Assembly (NCBI RefSeq): GCF_017916365.1
Contig: NZ_JAFMSU010000001.1
Location: 2,137,028-2,201,027, forward strand
Length of the DNA: 64,000 nt
From: Rufibacter roseolus
GTDB lineage: Bacteria; Bacteroidota; Bacteroidia; Cytophagales; Hymenobacteraceae
Direction of reading: 5' to 3'
Part shown: positions 28,401-36,005 of the stretch, in pieces
Layout: each line of letters begins with the position of its first letter
Numbering within the stretch: the first letter of the stretch is position 1
Made by a program: the position numbers and the translations under genes
Notes under the pieces: model-generated
The model's input: the letters and a program-made list of their open reading frames with translations, nothing else
Databases searched by the model: none
What the model was told of the DNA's origin: nothing

Positions 28401-28993
28401 CCAGCACCAAGCCTTCGCTTCCGGCCAAGGGAGAGGTTGTGCCAAGGGTAGAGCCGCAGAGGAAGGAGAACACCGTTTTGAAACTCACGGCCACTTACAC
28501 CCATGAGGGCGGCCCGGGCCTGAAACCGTTGATGGGTTCCAGCGCCATTCAACTGAGAAGCAACCGGATAGATGTGTCGGAATTCAAGCAAGTAAAAGGT
28601 TTCGCTAGTAAAGACTCTGCCGGAAGCAAATACCTGGTATTCCCTACAAGTGAAGGCTGGATCAAAGAAACCCTGGATCTAACAGACATCGCTTTTATTG
28701 ATCTGATGGCGGTGAACAGTGGTTACCTGGGCACCTATGCCGTGGAAGTGAGAATTGGATCGGTGAACGGACAGAGAATAGGCAGCGGACGGATGGCCTT
28801 CGGCATAGAAGGGCAGATCGTGAGCACGCGAATTCCTGTCCGGGTTCCGCTCAACCTGCGAACCACGGAAGTGTACCTCATTTGTAAGGAAGTAAATGGC
28901 AGAGGAAATAACCGGCCACTTCTGAAAACGGTCACCTTTTCCCCCCAGGGAACTAATGCAGGAACCTCTGTAGTCATTAACCAAGTGAAATAG
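25439..28993 (+). CDS. ThuA-GSDH-PKD-cytochrome c multidomain lipoprotein
   Basis: About 1184 residues from the ATG at 25439. The lipobox LFSSC puts the modified Cys near residue 65, so the leader is unusually long; the true start may be a later non-ATG codon. Domains in order: ThuA-like glutamine-amidotransferase fold (about 75-285, RILVFSKTAGYHHSS, GFAGVHAATDTEYGWGWY); glucose/sorbosone dehydrogenase propeller (about 305-760, TEPTEMTILPNLDILVAQRRG); a PKD domain (about 775-865); mono-haem cytochrome c with CKGCH and a distal MPAHP Met (about 900-990); and a C-terminal carbohydrate-binding-like beta domain (about 1030-1180). Probably a lipid-anchored periplasmic or surface oxidase for sugars. 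ThuA proteins are linked to trehalose and keto-sugar use. The fusion order is known in Bacteroidota; the substrate is unknown. Confidence 0.85.
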   Translation: MRLSGKSPLNVRSANTSTDTSPVCGDALSPGRCKAKIRKTAAIRSGALGPLLAAACLFVFLFSSCGKRDGDPRILVFSKTAGYHHSSISAGQNAIVGLGKEHGFAVDTTTNAAYFQEDSLKKYAAVVFLSTTGDVLNHYQEADFERYIQAGGGFAGVHAATDTEYGWGWYGRMVGAYFASHPEQQEAIVRVTDEKHPATEGLPKEWRRKDEWYNFKNLSKQVKVLLTLDEKSYKGGTNGDNHPVAWYHDFEGGRAFYTALGHTEESYQDKLFLQHLLAGIEYAIGDNKELDYEKATSLRVPEEDRFVKNVLTQGKFTEPTEMTILPNLDILVAQRRGELMFYNQGNGTLTQAGFLDVYHTSSSDANAEEGLMGLAKDPDFAKNNFIYLYYSPADTSVNRLSRFVFRNGKLDMASEKIVLELYSQRQICCHTGGSIAFGPDKLLYLSTGDNSTPFDEKGQAYTNQGYAPLDDREGHLQYDARRTSGNTNDLRGKVIRIRVKADGSYEIPAGNLFSRNQAKTRPEIYTMGHRNPYRISVDQKTGFLYWGEVGPDAKNDSLATRGPKGYDEVNQARKAGNFGWPLFVANNYAYHRYNYGSGVSGETFNPARPVNDSRNNTGIVNLPPAQPAFIWYPYDASPEFPQVGTGGRNAMAGPVYYTDMFPEKTRYAQYYHGKLFIYDWIRDWIKVITMKENGDFDKMEPFMEHEKFAAIMDMEVGPDGKLYILEYGKGWFTGNPDAALSRVDYLSGNRPPKITNLTVDRPSGLLPFTVTATVEVADPEKDNLKYLWTINGLRKLTDTPQLEHTFTQAGDYDIMVEVTDTEKATSGRKAVTVYAGNEQPDVLVALPGNRSFYFEGTPVRYQVHVNTPGGQVKPQNLYVSAEYVEGKDLAGASMGHQVASATLVGRTLMESSDCKGCHKIDQKSIGPDYQAVSKRYLKDPKATSHLTNKIIKGGSGVWGENAMPAHPDLSEADARQIVSWILSLASPTSTKPSLPAKGEVVPRVEPQRKENTVLKLTATYTHEGGPGLKPLMGSSAIQLRSNRIDVSEFKQVKGFASKDSAGSKYLVFPTSEGWIKETLDLTDIAFIDLMAVNSGYLGTYAVEVRIGSVNGQRIGSGRMAFGIEGQIVSTRIPVRVPLNLRTTEVYLICKEVNGRGNNRPLLKTVTFSPQGTNAGTSVVINQVK

Positions 28994-29017
28994 AGCGGTT
29001 CTGAAGTTGGGCTTGCT

Positions 29018-29063
29018 CTTCCGTTCAGGGCCCGCTTTTAAAAAAACGGGCCCTGAACGGAAG
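29018..29063. repeat. Dispersed palindrome copy, 17-base perfect arms
   Basis: Left arm 29018-29034 begins CTTCCGTTCAGGG; the right arm 29047-29063 is its exact complement. The A/T-rich loop spans 29035-29046. It starts 25 bases after the stop codon of the large fusion gene, as a terminator would. Confidence 0.8.
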
Positions 29064-29097
29064 TAGGGGCAAAGAGGGTAAAGCATTGGAAGGGGTA

Positions 29098-29137
29098 CTG
29101 TTATAGGGCCGTTTTATGGAAAACGGCCTGAAAACAG
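29098..29137. repeat. Dispersed palindrome copy
   Basis: GGCCGTTTT (29108-29116) pairs with AAAACGGCC (29120-29128); the outer CTGTT..CAG is partly paired. This second copy in tandem lies in the leader of the GFO/IDH gene. Confidence 0.65.
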
Positions 29138-29226
29138 GGAAACTAGAGGCTTAAATATTGAGCCACATCACAGGGTAAACCAGTAATGATTTATATATTA
29201 GAGAGTATTAATTCAAAAAATTAACC

Positions 29227-30396
29227 ATGGAACAATTGATACACCAGAAACTCAGGTTGGGCATGATTGGTGGGGGACAAGGGGCGTTTATTGGCGCCGT
29301 TCACCGCATCGCGGCCCGATTGGACGGGGAATATGAACTTGTGTGCGGCGCTTTCAGCAGCAACCCAGAAAAGTCAAAAGCCAGCGGCGAACTGCTGGGT
29401 CTTTCCCCCGATAGAGTGTATGGTTCATACCAGGAGTTATACGAGAAAGAAAAGCAATTACCCGAGGATCAGCGCGTGCAGGTCATCAGCATTGTGACCC
29501 CCAACCACGTGCATTTCGAGCCCACCAAACTGGCGCTGGAAAGCGGTTTCCACGTGATCCTGGACAAGCCCATGACCTTCTCCCTGGAGGAGGCCCTTCA
29601 GCTGCGCGAAGTGGTGTCCCGCACCGGCAACCTGTTCTGCCTCACCCACACCTACACCGGTTACCCCATGGTCAAAGAGGCCCGGCAACTGGTGGCCTCC
29701 GGCAAACTGGGCAAGATCCGGAAAGTGTACGTGGAGTATCCGCAAGGCTGGCTGAGCACCTTTGAGGAAGGCGGCGACAACAAGCAGGCCTCCTGGCGCA
29801 CCGACCCCAAGCAGAGCGGCATCGCCGGTGCCATGGGCGACATCGGCACGCACGCTTTCAACCTGGCTGAGTATGTGTCCGGGCTGGAAGTGACCCAGCT
29901 CTGCGCCGATATCAACGTGGTGGTGGAAGGCCGCCAGCTGGATGATGACGGCGCCGCCCTCCTGAAATTCAACAACGGCGCCAGCGGTGTGCTGTTCGCC
30001 ACGCAGATTGCCGCCGGCGAGGAAAACAACATCAGAATACGAGTGTACGGTGAGAAAGGCGGCTTGGACTGGCAGCAGGACAACGCCAACACGCTCCTGG
30101 TGAAATGGCTGGACCGCCCCGCCGAGATTGTGCGCACCGGCAGCGGTTACGTGGGTTCTTTCGCCCAGCACAACTCCCGCACGCCCGGTGGCCACCCCGA
30201 AGGCTACCTGGAGGCTTTCGCCAACCTGTACCGCAACTTCGCCCTGACCGTGAAAGCCAAACTCAGCGGCCAGGAGCCGCAACCTGAGGCGCTTGATTTC
30301 CCGGGCATTGAGGAAGGCGTGCGCGGCATGGCTTTTATTGAGCAAGTGATTGCCGCCGGCCAATCAGAAAACAAATGGATACCGTTCACCATCTAG
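29227..30396 (+). CDS. Gfo/Idh/MocA family oxidoreductase
   Basis: 389 residues, cytoplasmic. A Rossmann NAD(P) site is visible at residues 10-25 (LGMIGGGQGAFIGAVHR), then VISIVTPNHVHFEPT and the EKP-type motif as LDKPMTFSLEE. The catalytic segment AMGDIGTHAFNLAEY keeps the His. The family oxidises or reduces sugars and cyclitols at a ring carbon. Its position 7 bases ahead of a sugar-phosphate-isomerase-like gene and after the DUF1080 cluster suggests it makes or reduces 3-keto-sugars. The start ATG is the first in the frame (MEQLIHQ), preceded by an A-rich leader without a clear Shine-Dalgarno site. Confidence 0.9.
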   Translation: MEQLIHQKLRLGMIGGGQGAFIGAVHRIAARLDGEYELVCGAFSSNPEKSKASGELLGLSPDRVYGSYQELYEKEKQLPEDQRVQVISIVTPNHVHFEPTKLALESGFHVILDKPMTFSLEEALQLREVVSRTGNLFCLTHTYTGYPMVKEARQLVASGKLGKIRKVYVEYPQGWLSTFEEGGDNKQASWRTDPKQSGIAGAMGDIGTHAFNLAEYVSGLEVTQLCADINVVVEGRQLDDDGAALLKFNNGASGVLFATQIAAGEENNIRIRVYGEKGGLDWQQDNANTLLVKWLDRPAEIVRTGSGYVGSFAQHNSRTPGGHPEGYLEAFANLYRNFALTVKAKLSGQEPQPEALDFPGIEEGVRGMAFIEQVIAAGQSENKWIPFTI

Positions 30397-30403
30397 CATA
30401 GAC

Positions 30404-31459
30404 ATGACCACTATACAAGGACCCGCTATTTTCCTGGCCCAGTTCCTGGGAGAGAATCCCCCGTTCAATGACTTAGAGTCTATCTGCAAATGGGCCAAAA
30501 GCCTGGGGTTTGAAGGGGTGCAGATCCCTACCTGGGCCACGAGCTATTTTGACCTGCAGAAAGCCGCCGAGAGCAAAACCTACGCCGATGAGATCAAAGG
30601 CATGGTAGAAAGCCACGGCTTAAAAATCACCGAACTGTCTACGCACTTGCAGGGACAGTTGGTAGCCGTAAACCCCGCCTATGACCAACTGTTCGACGGT
30701 TTCGCGCCGGAGGCCTACCGCAACAACCCCAAAGCCAGAACCGAGTGGGCAGTGCAGCAATTGACGTACGCCGCACAGGCTTCCCGAAACCTGGGGTTGA
30801 ACGCCAGCGCCTCGTTCAGCGGGGCGCTGTTGTGGCATACCGTGTACCCGTGGCCGCAGCGCCCAGCCGGTCTGGTGGAAGCCGGTTTTACCGAGTTGGC
30901 CAGACGCTGGACACCCATCCTGGATATCTATGACGAGCATGGGGTAGACCTTTGCTATGAGATCCACCCGGGTGAGGACCTACACGACGGTATTTCCTAT
31001 GAGATGTTCCTGGAGAAAGTGAACAACCACCCACGGGCTTGTTTGCTGTATGACCCCTCGCACTTTGTGCTGCAGTGCCTGGATTACCTGGAATACATTG
31101 ACTTCTACCACGAGCGGATCAAGATGTTCCATGTGAAGGACGCTGAGTTCAACCCAACCGGAAAGCAGGGCGTGTACGGCGGTTACCAGAGCTGGATTGA
31201 CCGCGCCGGCCGCTTCCGTTCCCTGGGCGACGGGCAGGTGGATTTCAAGGGTATTTTCAGCAAACTGGCCGCTTACGACTTCAAAGGCTGGGCCGTGATG
31301 GAGTGGGAGTGCGCTATCAAGCACCCTGAGGATGGAGCCCGCGAAGGCGCCGTTTTCATCAAAGACCACATCATCCGGGTAACCGAGAAAGCCTTTGATG
31401 ATTTTGCCTCCACCGGCGTGAACGAAGCCTTGAACAAGCAGATTCTGGGCTTGTCTTAA
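30404..31459 (+). CDS. Xylose-isomerase-like TIM-barrel (sugar phosphate isomerase/epimerase)
   Basis: 351 residues. The ATG at 30404 is chosen over the upstream ATG inside the preceding gene because it leaves a 7-base gap and begins with the first barrel strand (IQGPAIFLAQF). The AP-endonuclease-2/IolE fold is indicated by FEGVQIPTW, DLCYEIHPGEDLHDG, CLLYDPSHFVLQ, MFHVKDAEF and the final VMEWECAIKHP. Metal-binding Glu, Asp and His residues lie in those strands. Likely converts a keto-sugar made by its Gfo/Idh neighbour. No signal peptide, so it acts in the cytoplasm. Exact substrate unknown. Confidence 0.88.
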   Translation: MTTIQGPAIFLAQFLGENPPFNDLESICKWAKSLGFEGVQIPTWATSYFDLQKAAESKTYADEIKGMVESHGLKITELSTHLQGQLVAVNPAYDQLFDGFAPEAYRNNPKARTEWAVQQLTYAAQASRNLGLNASASFSGALLWHTVYPWPQRPAGLVEAGFTELARRWTPILDIYDEHGVDLCYEIHPGEDLHDGISYEMFLEKVNNHPRACLLYDPSHFVLQCLDYLEYIDFYHERIKMFHVKDAEFNPTGKQGVYGGYQSWIDRAGRFRSLGDGQVDFKGIFSKLAAYDFKGWAVMEWECAIKHPEDGAREGAVFIKDHIIRVTEKAFDDFASTGVNEALNKQILGLS

Positions 31460-31581
31460 TATCGTTCAGATCAACCACATTGCTCTAAACCCCGGGCTGG
31501 CAGCCTGCGAATGTCTCCAGCCCGGGAAAGGAGATTTCCTTCTTGATTTTAACCTCTACACCTTCTAACAAACCGATACAT

Positions 31582-32868
31582 ATGCAAAATATCCAACGTT
31601 CAAAGCTCTTTTGGGCAAGCTGTTTTGCCCTCCTGGTAACGTCTCTGTCCTTCGGGATCAGGGCCGGGATTCTGAACCAGCTGGGGGTTGAGTTCCAGTT
31701 GAGCGCCTCTGAATTGAGTACCATCACCGCTACCGCATTTTGGGGCTTTCCGCTGGCCATTGTGGTGGGGGGCTTCGTGGTGGATGCCATCGGGATGAAG
31801 CGCCTGCTGGTGGCTGCCTTCGTGTTTCACCTGGCGGGTATTCTGCTCACCATTTTCGCCCAGGGGTACTGGACACTGTTTCTTTCCACCCTGTTCATCG
31901 GCATCGCGAATGGTACGGTAGAGGCAGCCTGTAACCCGTTAGTGGCTACGCTGTACCCGGAAAACAAAACCACTCGTCTGAACTATTTCCACCTGTGGTT
32001 CCCGGGCGGTATCGTGATCGGTACTTTGCTCGTGTTCCTGTTCACCAATCTTGGGTTGAGCTGGCAGATACAAGTGGCCGTGATGCTGTTGCCTACCCTG
32101 GTGTACGGCTTCCTGTTCTCTAAACTTGATTTCCCGGTAACCGAGCGTGTGGCCTCTGGCTACTCTACCGCCGATATGTACAAAGCGGTACTGTCGCCGT
32201 TGTTCATCTTCATGTTCATCTGCATGTTCGGGACGGCTATCACCGAGCTGTTCACCGGCCAGTGGATTGATGTGCTCCTGAGAAACGTGACTGATAACGC
32301 GTTGCTGATCTTAACCCTTACCACTGGGGTGATGGTGATTGGCCGTGGGTTGGCCAAGCCCGTGGTGCACAAACTGAGCCCGGCCGGGGTGTTGTGTATT
32401 TCTGCCGTTCTTGCTGCCCTGGGAATCTACCTGCTGAGCACTTTAACCGGTAATTCCATCTTCCTGGCCGCGATTGTGTTTGGCTTGGGCGTGACCTATT
32501 TCTGGCCTACCATGATCGGTTTTGTGGCGGAGAACATCCCTAAGTCCGGGGCCTTGGGCCTTAACCTGATGGGCGGTGCCGGTATGTTCGCGGTATCTAT
32601 CTACACCGTGTTCATGGGCAGCTTCTATGACCGGATTGTGACCGAGCGTCTTCCTGCCGGGGCTGACCTGAACCAATACGTAGCGGCGGCGCCGGGTACC
32701 GAGATGGCGACAGCCCTGAACAGTGCCAAGAACCTGGCTGGTCCAGAGGTGCTGCAGGCCACGCTGGTGATTCCTATCTTCCTGGCTATCGCATTCGCGG
32801 GGCTGTTCTTCTACATGCGCTCCCGCAGAAACAAGAACGTGCAGGATTCACGCTACGCTGCGGCCTAG
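31582..32868 (+). CDS. MFS sugar permease
   Basis: 428 residues with about 12 membrane segments. ATG at 31582 is chosen; the longer frame adds 13 polar residues. The sequence KLFWASCFALLVTSLSFGIR, FIGIANGTVEAACNPLVATL and FHLWFPGGIVIG matches the MFS subgroup usually found beside Gfo/Idh and TIM-barrel isomerase genes in Bacteroidota and Planctomycetes. Predicted to import the mono- or disaccharide, or keto-sugar, released in the periplasm. It follows the isomerase gene after 122 bases; with no terminator-like hairpin seen between, co-transcription is plausible. A palindrome-family hairpin follows. Confidence 0.85.
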   Translation: MQNIQRSKLFWASCFALLVTSLSFGIRAGILNQLGVEFQLSASELSTITATAFWGFPLAIVVGGFVVDAIGMKRLLVAAFVFHLAGILLTIFAQGYWTLFLSTLFIGIANGTVEAACNPLVATLYPENKTTRLNYFHLWFPGGIVIGTLLVFLFTNLGLSWQIQVAVMLLPTLVYGFLFSKLDFPVTERVASGYSTADMYKAVLSPLFIFMFICMFGTAITELFTGQWIDVLLRNVTDNALLILTLTTGVMVIGRGLAKPVVHKLSPAGVLCISAVLAALGIYLLSTLTGNSIFLAAIVFGLGVTYFWPTMIGFVAENIPKSGALGLNLMGGAGMFAVSIYTVFMGSFYDRIVTERLPAGADLNQYVAAAPGTEMATALNSAKNLAGPEVLQATLVIPIFLAIAFAGLFFYMRSRRNKNVQDSRYAAA

Positions 32869-32964
32869 TACAAACCAGAGACCGGCAGTTCATTCATTTT
32901 TTACCCTGACCCTTTGAAGCTGTTCTCTGAATGGCTCATGCAAACCATATGAAGAAGTGAAGAG

Positions 32965-33009
32965 GCATTCTGGGCCTGTTTTTGACAAAACAGGCCCAGA
33001 ATAGAATGC
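32965..33009. repeat. Dispersed palindrome copy
   Basis: TTCTGGGCCTGTTTT (32968-32982) pairs perfectly with AAAACAGGCCCAGAA (32987-33001). An outer GCATTC/GAATGC pair follows after a small bulge. About 100 bases past the MFS stop codon. Confidence 0.8.
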
Positions 33010-33103
33010 TGAGCGCAAAACACAAGTGAAGAAAGGTATCCCGCCTCAAGCATTTGCACCTTTTTGCTGACCCGCATTCTGTCAGCCCTCGAGAGAATAA
33101 ATT

Positions 33104-35473
33104 ATGAGAAGTAAAGTTGTTTTTTCCGCAGTAGCAGTATTTATCCTTAGTATCACCATCAGCTGGGCCCAGCGTTTAGGTTCGTTCCGGGGCTCGGTCC
33201 AGAGCCGCAATTCCGCCGGAATCCCCGGGGCTAACGTCCGGCTCCTGAACACCAACCTGAGCACCGTCTCAGATGCCCAGGGCCAGTTTCTCCTCAACAA
33301 CGTGCCCGCGGGCCACTACACCGTGCAGGTAAGCGCAGTGGGTTTCGCCACCCTCACCCGCACCGTGCGGCTACCTGAGGAAGAGGCCGATCTGGTAATT
33401 CAACTCACCGAATCCGCCGCCCAGTTAGACGAGGTGGTGGTGAGTGCCCAGAAAGTAGAGGAAGACCTGCAAAGGGTCCCCGCAAGCATTACTGCCCTTA
33501 ATAGCCGCCAGGTGCAGGAATACCGCCTCTGGAGCCAGCGCGACCTCACCGGCATCATCCCCAACCTGTTTTCCTCAGATCCCGGCGATAACCGCAATCT
33601 GACCTCCATCCGGGGTATTGCCACCACGTCGTATGATCCGGCTGTGGCCACCTACATTGACGGCGTAAACCAATTCACCCTGGACACCTACCTGCCCGAG
33701 TTGCTGGACGTGGAGCGCATTGAGGTGCTGCGCGGGCCGCAGGGTACTCTGTACGGCCGCAACGCCATGGGCGGGGTCATCAACATCATCACCCGGCAAC
33801 CCGGCAACACCACCAGCGGGTACGCCGCCCTTGATTTCGGGAACTACGGGCAGCAGCGCTACAGCCTGGGCATCAGAACGCCGTTGATCAAGGACAAACT
33901 GTTCCTGGGGGCCGCGGGCCTTTTCCGGAAGCAGGATGGCTTCTACACCAACACCTTCAACAACACCGACTTTGACCGCCAGCAGGTATTTGTGGGCAAT
34001 TACTACCTCCGCTACCTGGTAAACCCCCGCTGGAACCTCACCCTCAACGCCAAGCACTCGGCCAACCGCAATCGCGGGGCTTTCCCGCTTGTCTTTAGCA
34101 TTGAGGAAGCCTTCGCGCACCCGTTTGAGGTGAACCAGAACTCGGTAGGCAAGATGATAGACAACACTTTCAACGGCTCCTTCATTGTGAACCATACCGG
34201 CCCCGCGTTCAACTTCACCTCCCAGACGGCTTACCAGTCTAACTACCGCATCTATGACGAGCCCCTGGACGGGGATTTCTCGCCCATTGACGGGGTTTCC
34301 ATCGTGAACAACTATGGCCAGGACTGGAACAAGGTGAAGGTCTTCACCCAGGAAATTAGGTTTTCCTCGCCTACCTCCACGGTCTCTAACTTCCAGTGGA
34401 TTGCGGGTGCCTACGGGTTCTTCCATGACAACCCCGTGAAAGTGGGCACGCACTTCGGTGAGGACGCCGAAATGGTGGGCGCGCCTTTCCCTAATTTCAC
34501 CAGCATCAACATCAACGACGGCGAGAGCTACGGTGCGGCTTTCTTCGGACAGGGAACCTACCAGATTCAGACCAACCTGGAGCTGACCGCCGGCTTACGG
34601 TATGACTACGAGCACCGGAAACAAGCCATCCGGGGGGAGTTCCAACCCGATGGCGACGAGCTCATGGTGGTGCTCCCGGATACCTCTTCCACCGCCAGTT
34701 TCAAGGCGTTCTCGCCCAAGGCCAGCCTGGCCTATCACCTCAGCGAGAATTACCACCTGTACGGCTCCTACAGCCGGGGCTTCCGGACGGGCGGCATCAC
34801 GCAGCTTTCCTCAGATCCCTCGCAGCCGCCATTGTTCGCCTATGACCCTGAATACAGCGATAATTTTGAAATCGGGCTGAAAACGGCTTTCCTCCAGAAC
34901 CGCCTCACCGCCAATGTGTCGGCCTTTTACACCCAGGTGACCGATGCGCAGGTGCCTACGCTGGTGCTGCCGGAGGCCATCATTGTGACCCGCAACGTGG
35001 GCGAGCTGGAGAGCAAAGGCCTTGAACTGGAACTGAACGCTACCCCGGCCAAAGGCCTGGAGGCCAGCTACAGCCTGGGCTACACCGATGCCCAATACAC
35101 CAGCCTCACCGGCTCCGCCGATGGCGAGGAAGTGAACCTGGAAGGCAACAAACAGGTCTTTACCCCCGATGTCACCTCCATGCTGGCCCTGCAATACGGC
35201 TACGGCCTGGGCGCGACCCAAAGTCTGCGGCTGGTGCTGCGCGGCGAGTGGCGCTACCTGGGCAAACAGTATTTTGACCTGGCCAACCAATTGTCGCAAG
35301 ACGGGTTCAGCACGTTCAACGCCCGCGTAGGCGTTCAGGCCAAACGCTACGAAGTCTTCTTCTGGGGCAGAAATCTCACCGATGAGAAATACATTGACTA
35401 CGCTTACAGCTTCGGGGCGGCCCGCCTGGGCAACCCTGCCACCTACGGCGTTTCTCTGCGGGCGAATTTCTAG
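33104..35473 (+). CDS. TonB-dependent receptor
   Basis: 789 residues. Signal peptide to about residue 22 (ISWAQ). A carboxypeptidase-regulatory-like domain (about 27-105) is followed by the TonB-box-like LDEVVVSAQK. The plug (about 120-235) contains RVPASITALNSRQVQEYRLW and VLRGPQGTLYGRNAMGGVIN. The barrel ends with Phe (RANF). The RNAMGGVINI plug signature is typical of CirA/FepA-like and general TonB receptors rather than SusC, and no SusD partner is present. The ligand cannot be inferred; neighbouring genes for sugar acid use suggest a carbohydrate, but an iron complex is also possible. Followed by a palindrome-family hairpin. Confidence 0.88.
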   Translation: MRSKVVFSAVAVFILSITISWAQRLGSFRGSVQSRNSAGIPGANVRLLNTNLSTVSDAQGQFLLNNVPAGHYTVQVSAVGFATLTRTVRLPEEEADLVIQLTESAAQLDEVVVSAQKVEEDLQRVPASITALNSRQVQEYRLWSQRDLTGIIPNLFSSDPGDNRNLTSIRGIATTSYDPAVATYIDGVNQFTLDTYLPELLDVERIEVLRGPQGTLYGRNAMGGVINIITRQPGNTTSGYAALDFGNYGQQRYSLGIRTPLIKDKLFLGAAGLFRKQDGFYTNTFNNTDFDRQQVFVGNYYLRYLVNPRWNLTLNAKHSANRNRGAFPLVFSIEEAFAHPFEVNQNSVGKMIDNTFNGSFIVNHTGPAFNFTSQTAYQSNYRIYDEPLDGDFSPIDGVSIVNNYGQDWNKVKVFTQEIRFSSPTSTVSNFQWIAGAYGFFHDNPVKVGTHFGEDAEMVGAPFPNFTSININDGESYGAAFFGQGTYQIQTNLELTAGLRYDYEHRKQAIRGEFQPDGDELMVVLPDTSSTASFKAFSPKASLAYHLSENYHLYGSYSRGFRTGGITQLSSDPSQPPLFAYDPEYSDNFEIGLKTAFLQNRLTANVSAFYTQVTDAQVPTLVLPEAIIVTRNVGELESKGLELELNATPAKGLEASYSLGYTDAQYTSLTGSADGEEVNLEGNKQVFTPDVTSMLALQYGYGLGATQSLRLVLRGEWRYLGKQYFDLANQLSQDGFSTFNARVGVQAKRYEVFFWGRNLTDEKYIDYAYSFGAARLGNPATYGVSLRANF

Positions 35474-35522
35474 GCATGTATGGCCTTAGAGTAGGCCTGA
35501 TTGATTTACAGAATACTTTTCA

Positions 35523-35578
35523 CCGGCGATGGGTTTAGGGGCTGATTTGGTTAAAACAGGCTCTAAACCCATCGCTGG
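35523..35578. repeat. Dispersed palindrome copy
   Basis: GCGATGGGTTTAG (35526-35538) pairs with CTAAACCCATCGC (35563-35575); the core GGGCTGATTTGG/AAAACAGGC is imperfect. 50 bases after the TonB receptor stop codon. Confidence 0.75.
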
Positions 35579-35726
35579 CTTCTTTTGCTTCTCTCGTCCC
35601 TGCACCTGTAGACGGTAAACACGCATGTTTGAGTTGAAGGAAAAAGTACAGGAGTCACCTAGCCCCACAGCGGTATCAGTAGGCCCACAGCCCAGGTTTT
35701 CGTCCGGCAGGGCCGCATCGGGTGCA

Positions 35727-35987
35727 CATCTAGGCATTGTACCTTTGCTCAGACCAGGCCCACTTCATCACCAAATGCGACTACTTCATGCTTATCTTGA
35801 TTTGGTAGTGAAGACCTTCGGGGTGCAGCGGTTGATTTACGGTTCAGAATGACCAGTGTGCCCTGTACCCGGTGCTTATGAAGATATGCTAGATTTGGTA
35901 AATGATTAATTTGCCATTTTCAGCCAGCACGAGCAGGCCCTGTTGTACGGAGAGTATGCAGGCCGCTTTTACAGATTGAGTTCCTAA
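35727..35987 (+). pseudogene. Amidohydrolase (sugar-lactonase type) remnant
   Basis: The frame from about 35795 reads YLDLVVKTFGVQRLIYGSE, stop, PVCPVPGAYEDMLDLVND, stop, FAIFSQHEQALLYGEYAGRFY..LSS and a final TAA at 35985-35987. This is the C-terminus of amidohydrolase-family-2 lactonases, where the expected text is GSDWPVC; the Trp codon has become TGA (35850-35852) and a likely Tyr codon TAA (35907-35909). Just before it the same family text continues in another frame (SDQAHFITKCDYFM), so there is also a frameshift near 35790. The N-terminal two thirds of the gene is gone. It ends 18 bases before the L-fucose-dehydrogenase-like gene, the partner expected for a lactonase. Confidence 0.75.
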
Positions 35988-36005
35988 ACGCAAAAGCCCA
36001 TTTTT

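Noticed and set aside
33104-35473. SusC/SusD polysaccharide-utilisation locus
   Set aside because: Both TonB receptors lack a SusD partner and have siderophore or general receptor plug motifs, so a classical SusCD locus is not supported.
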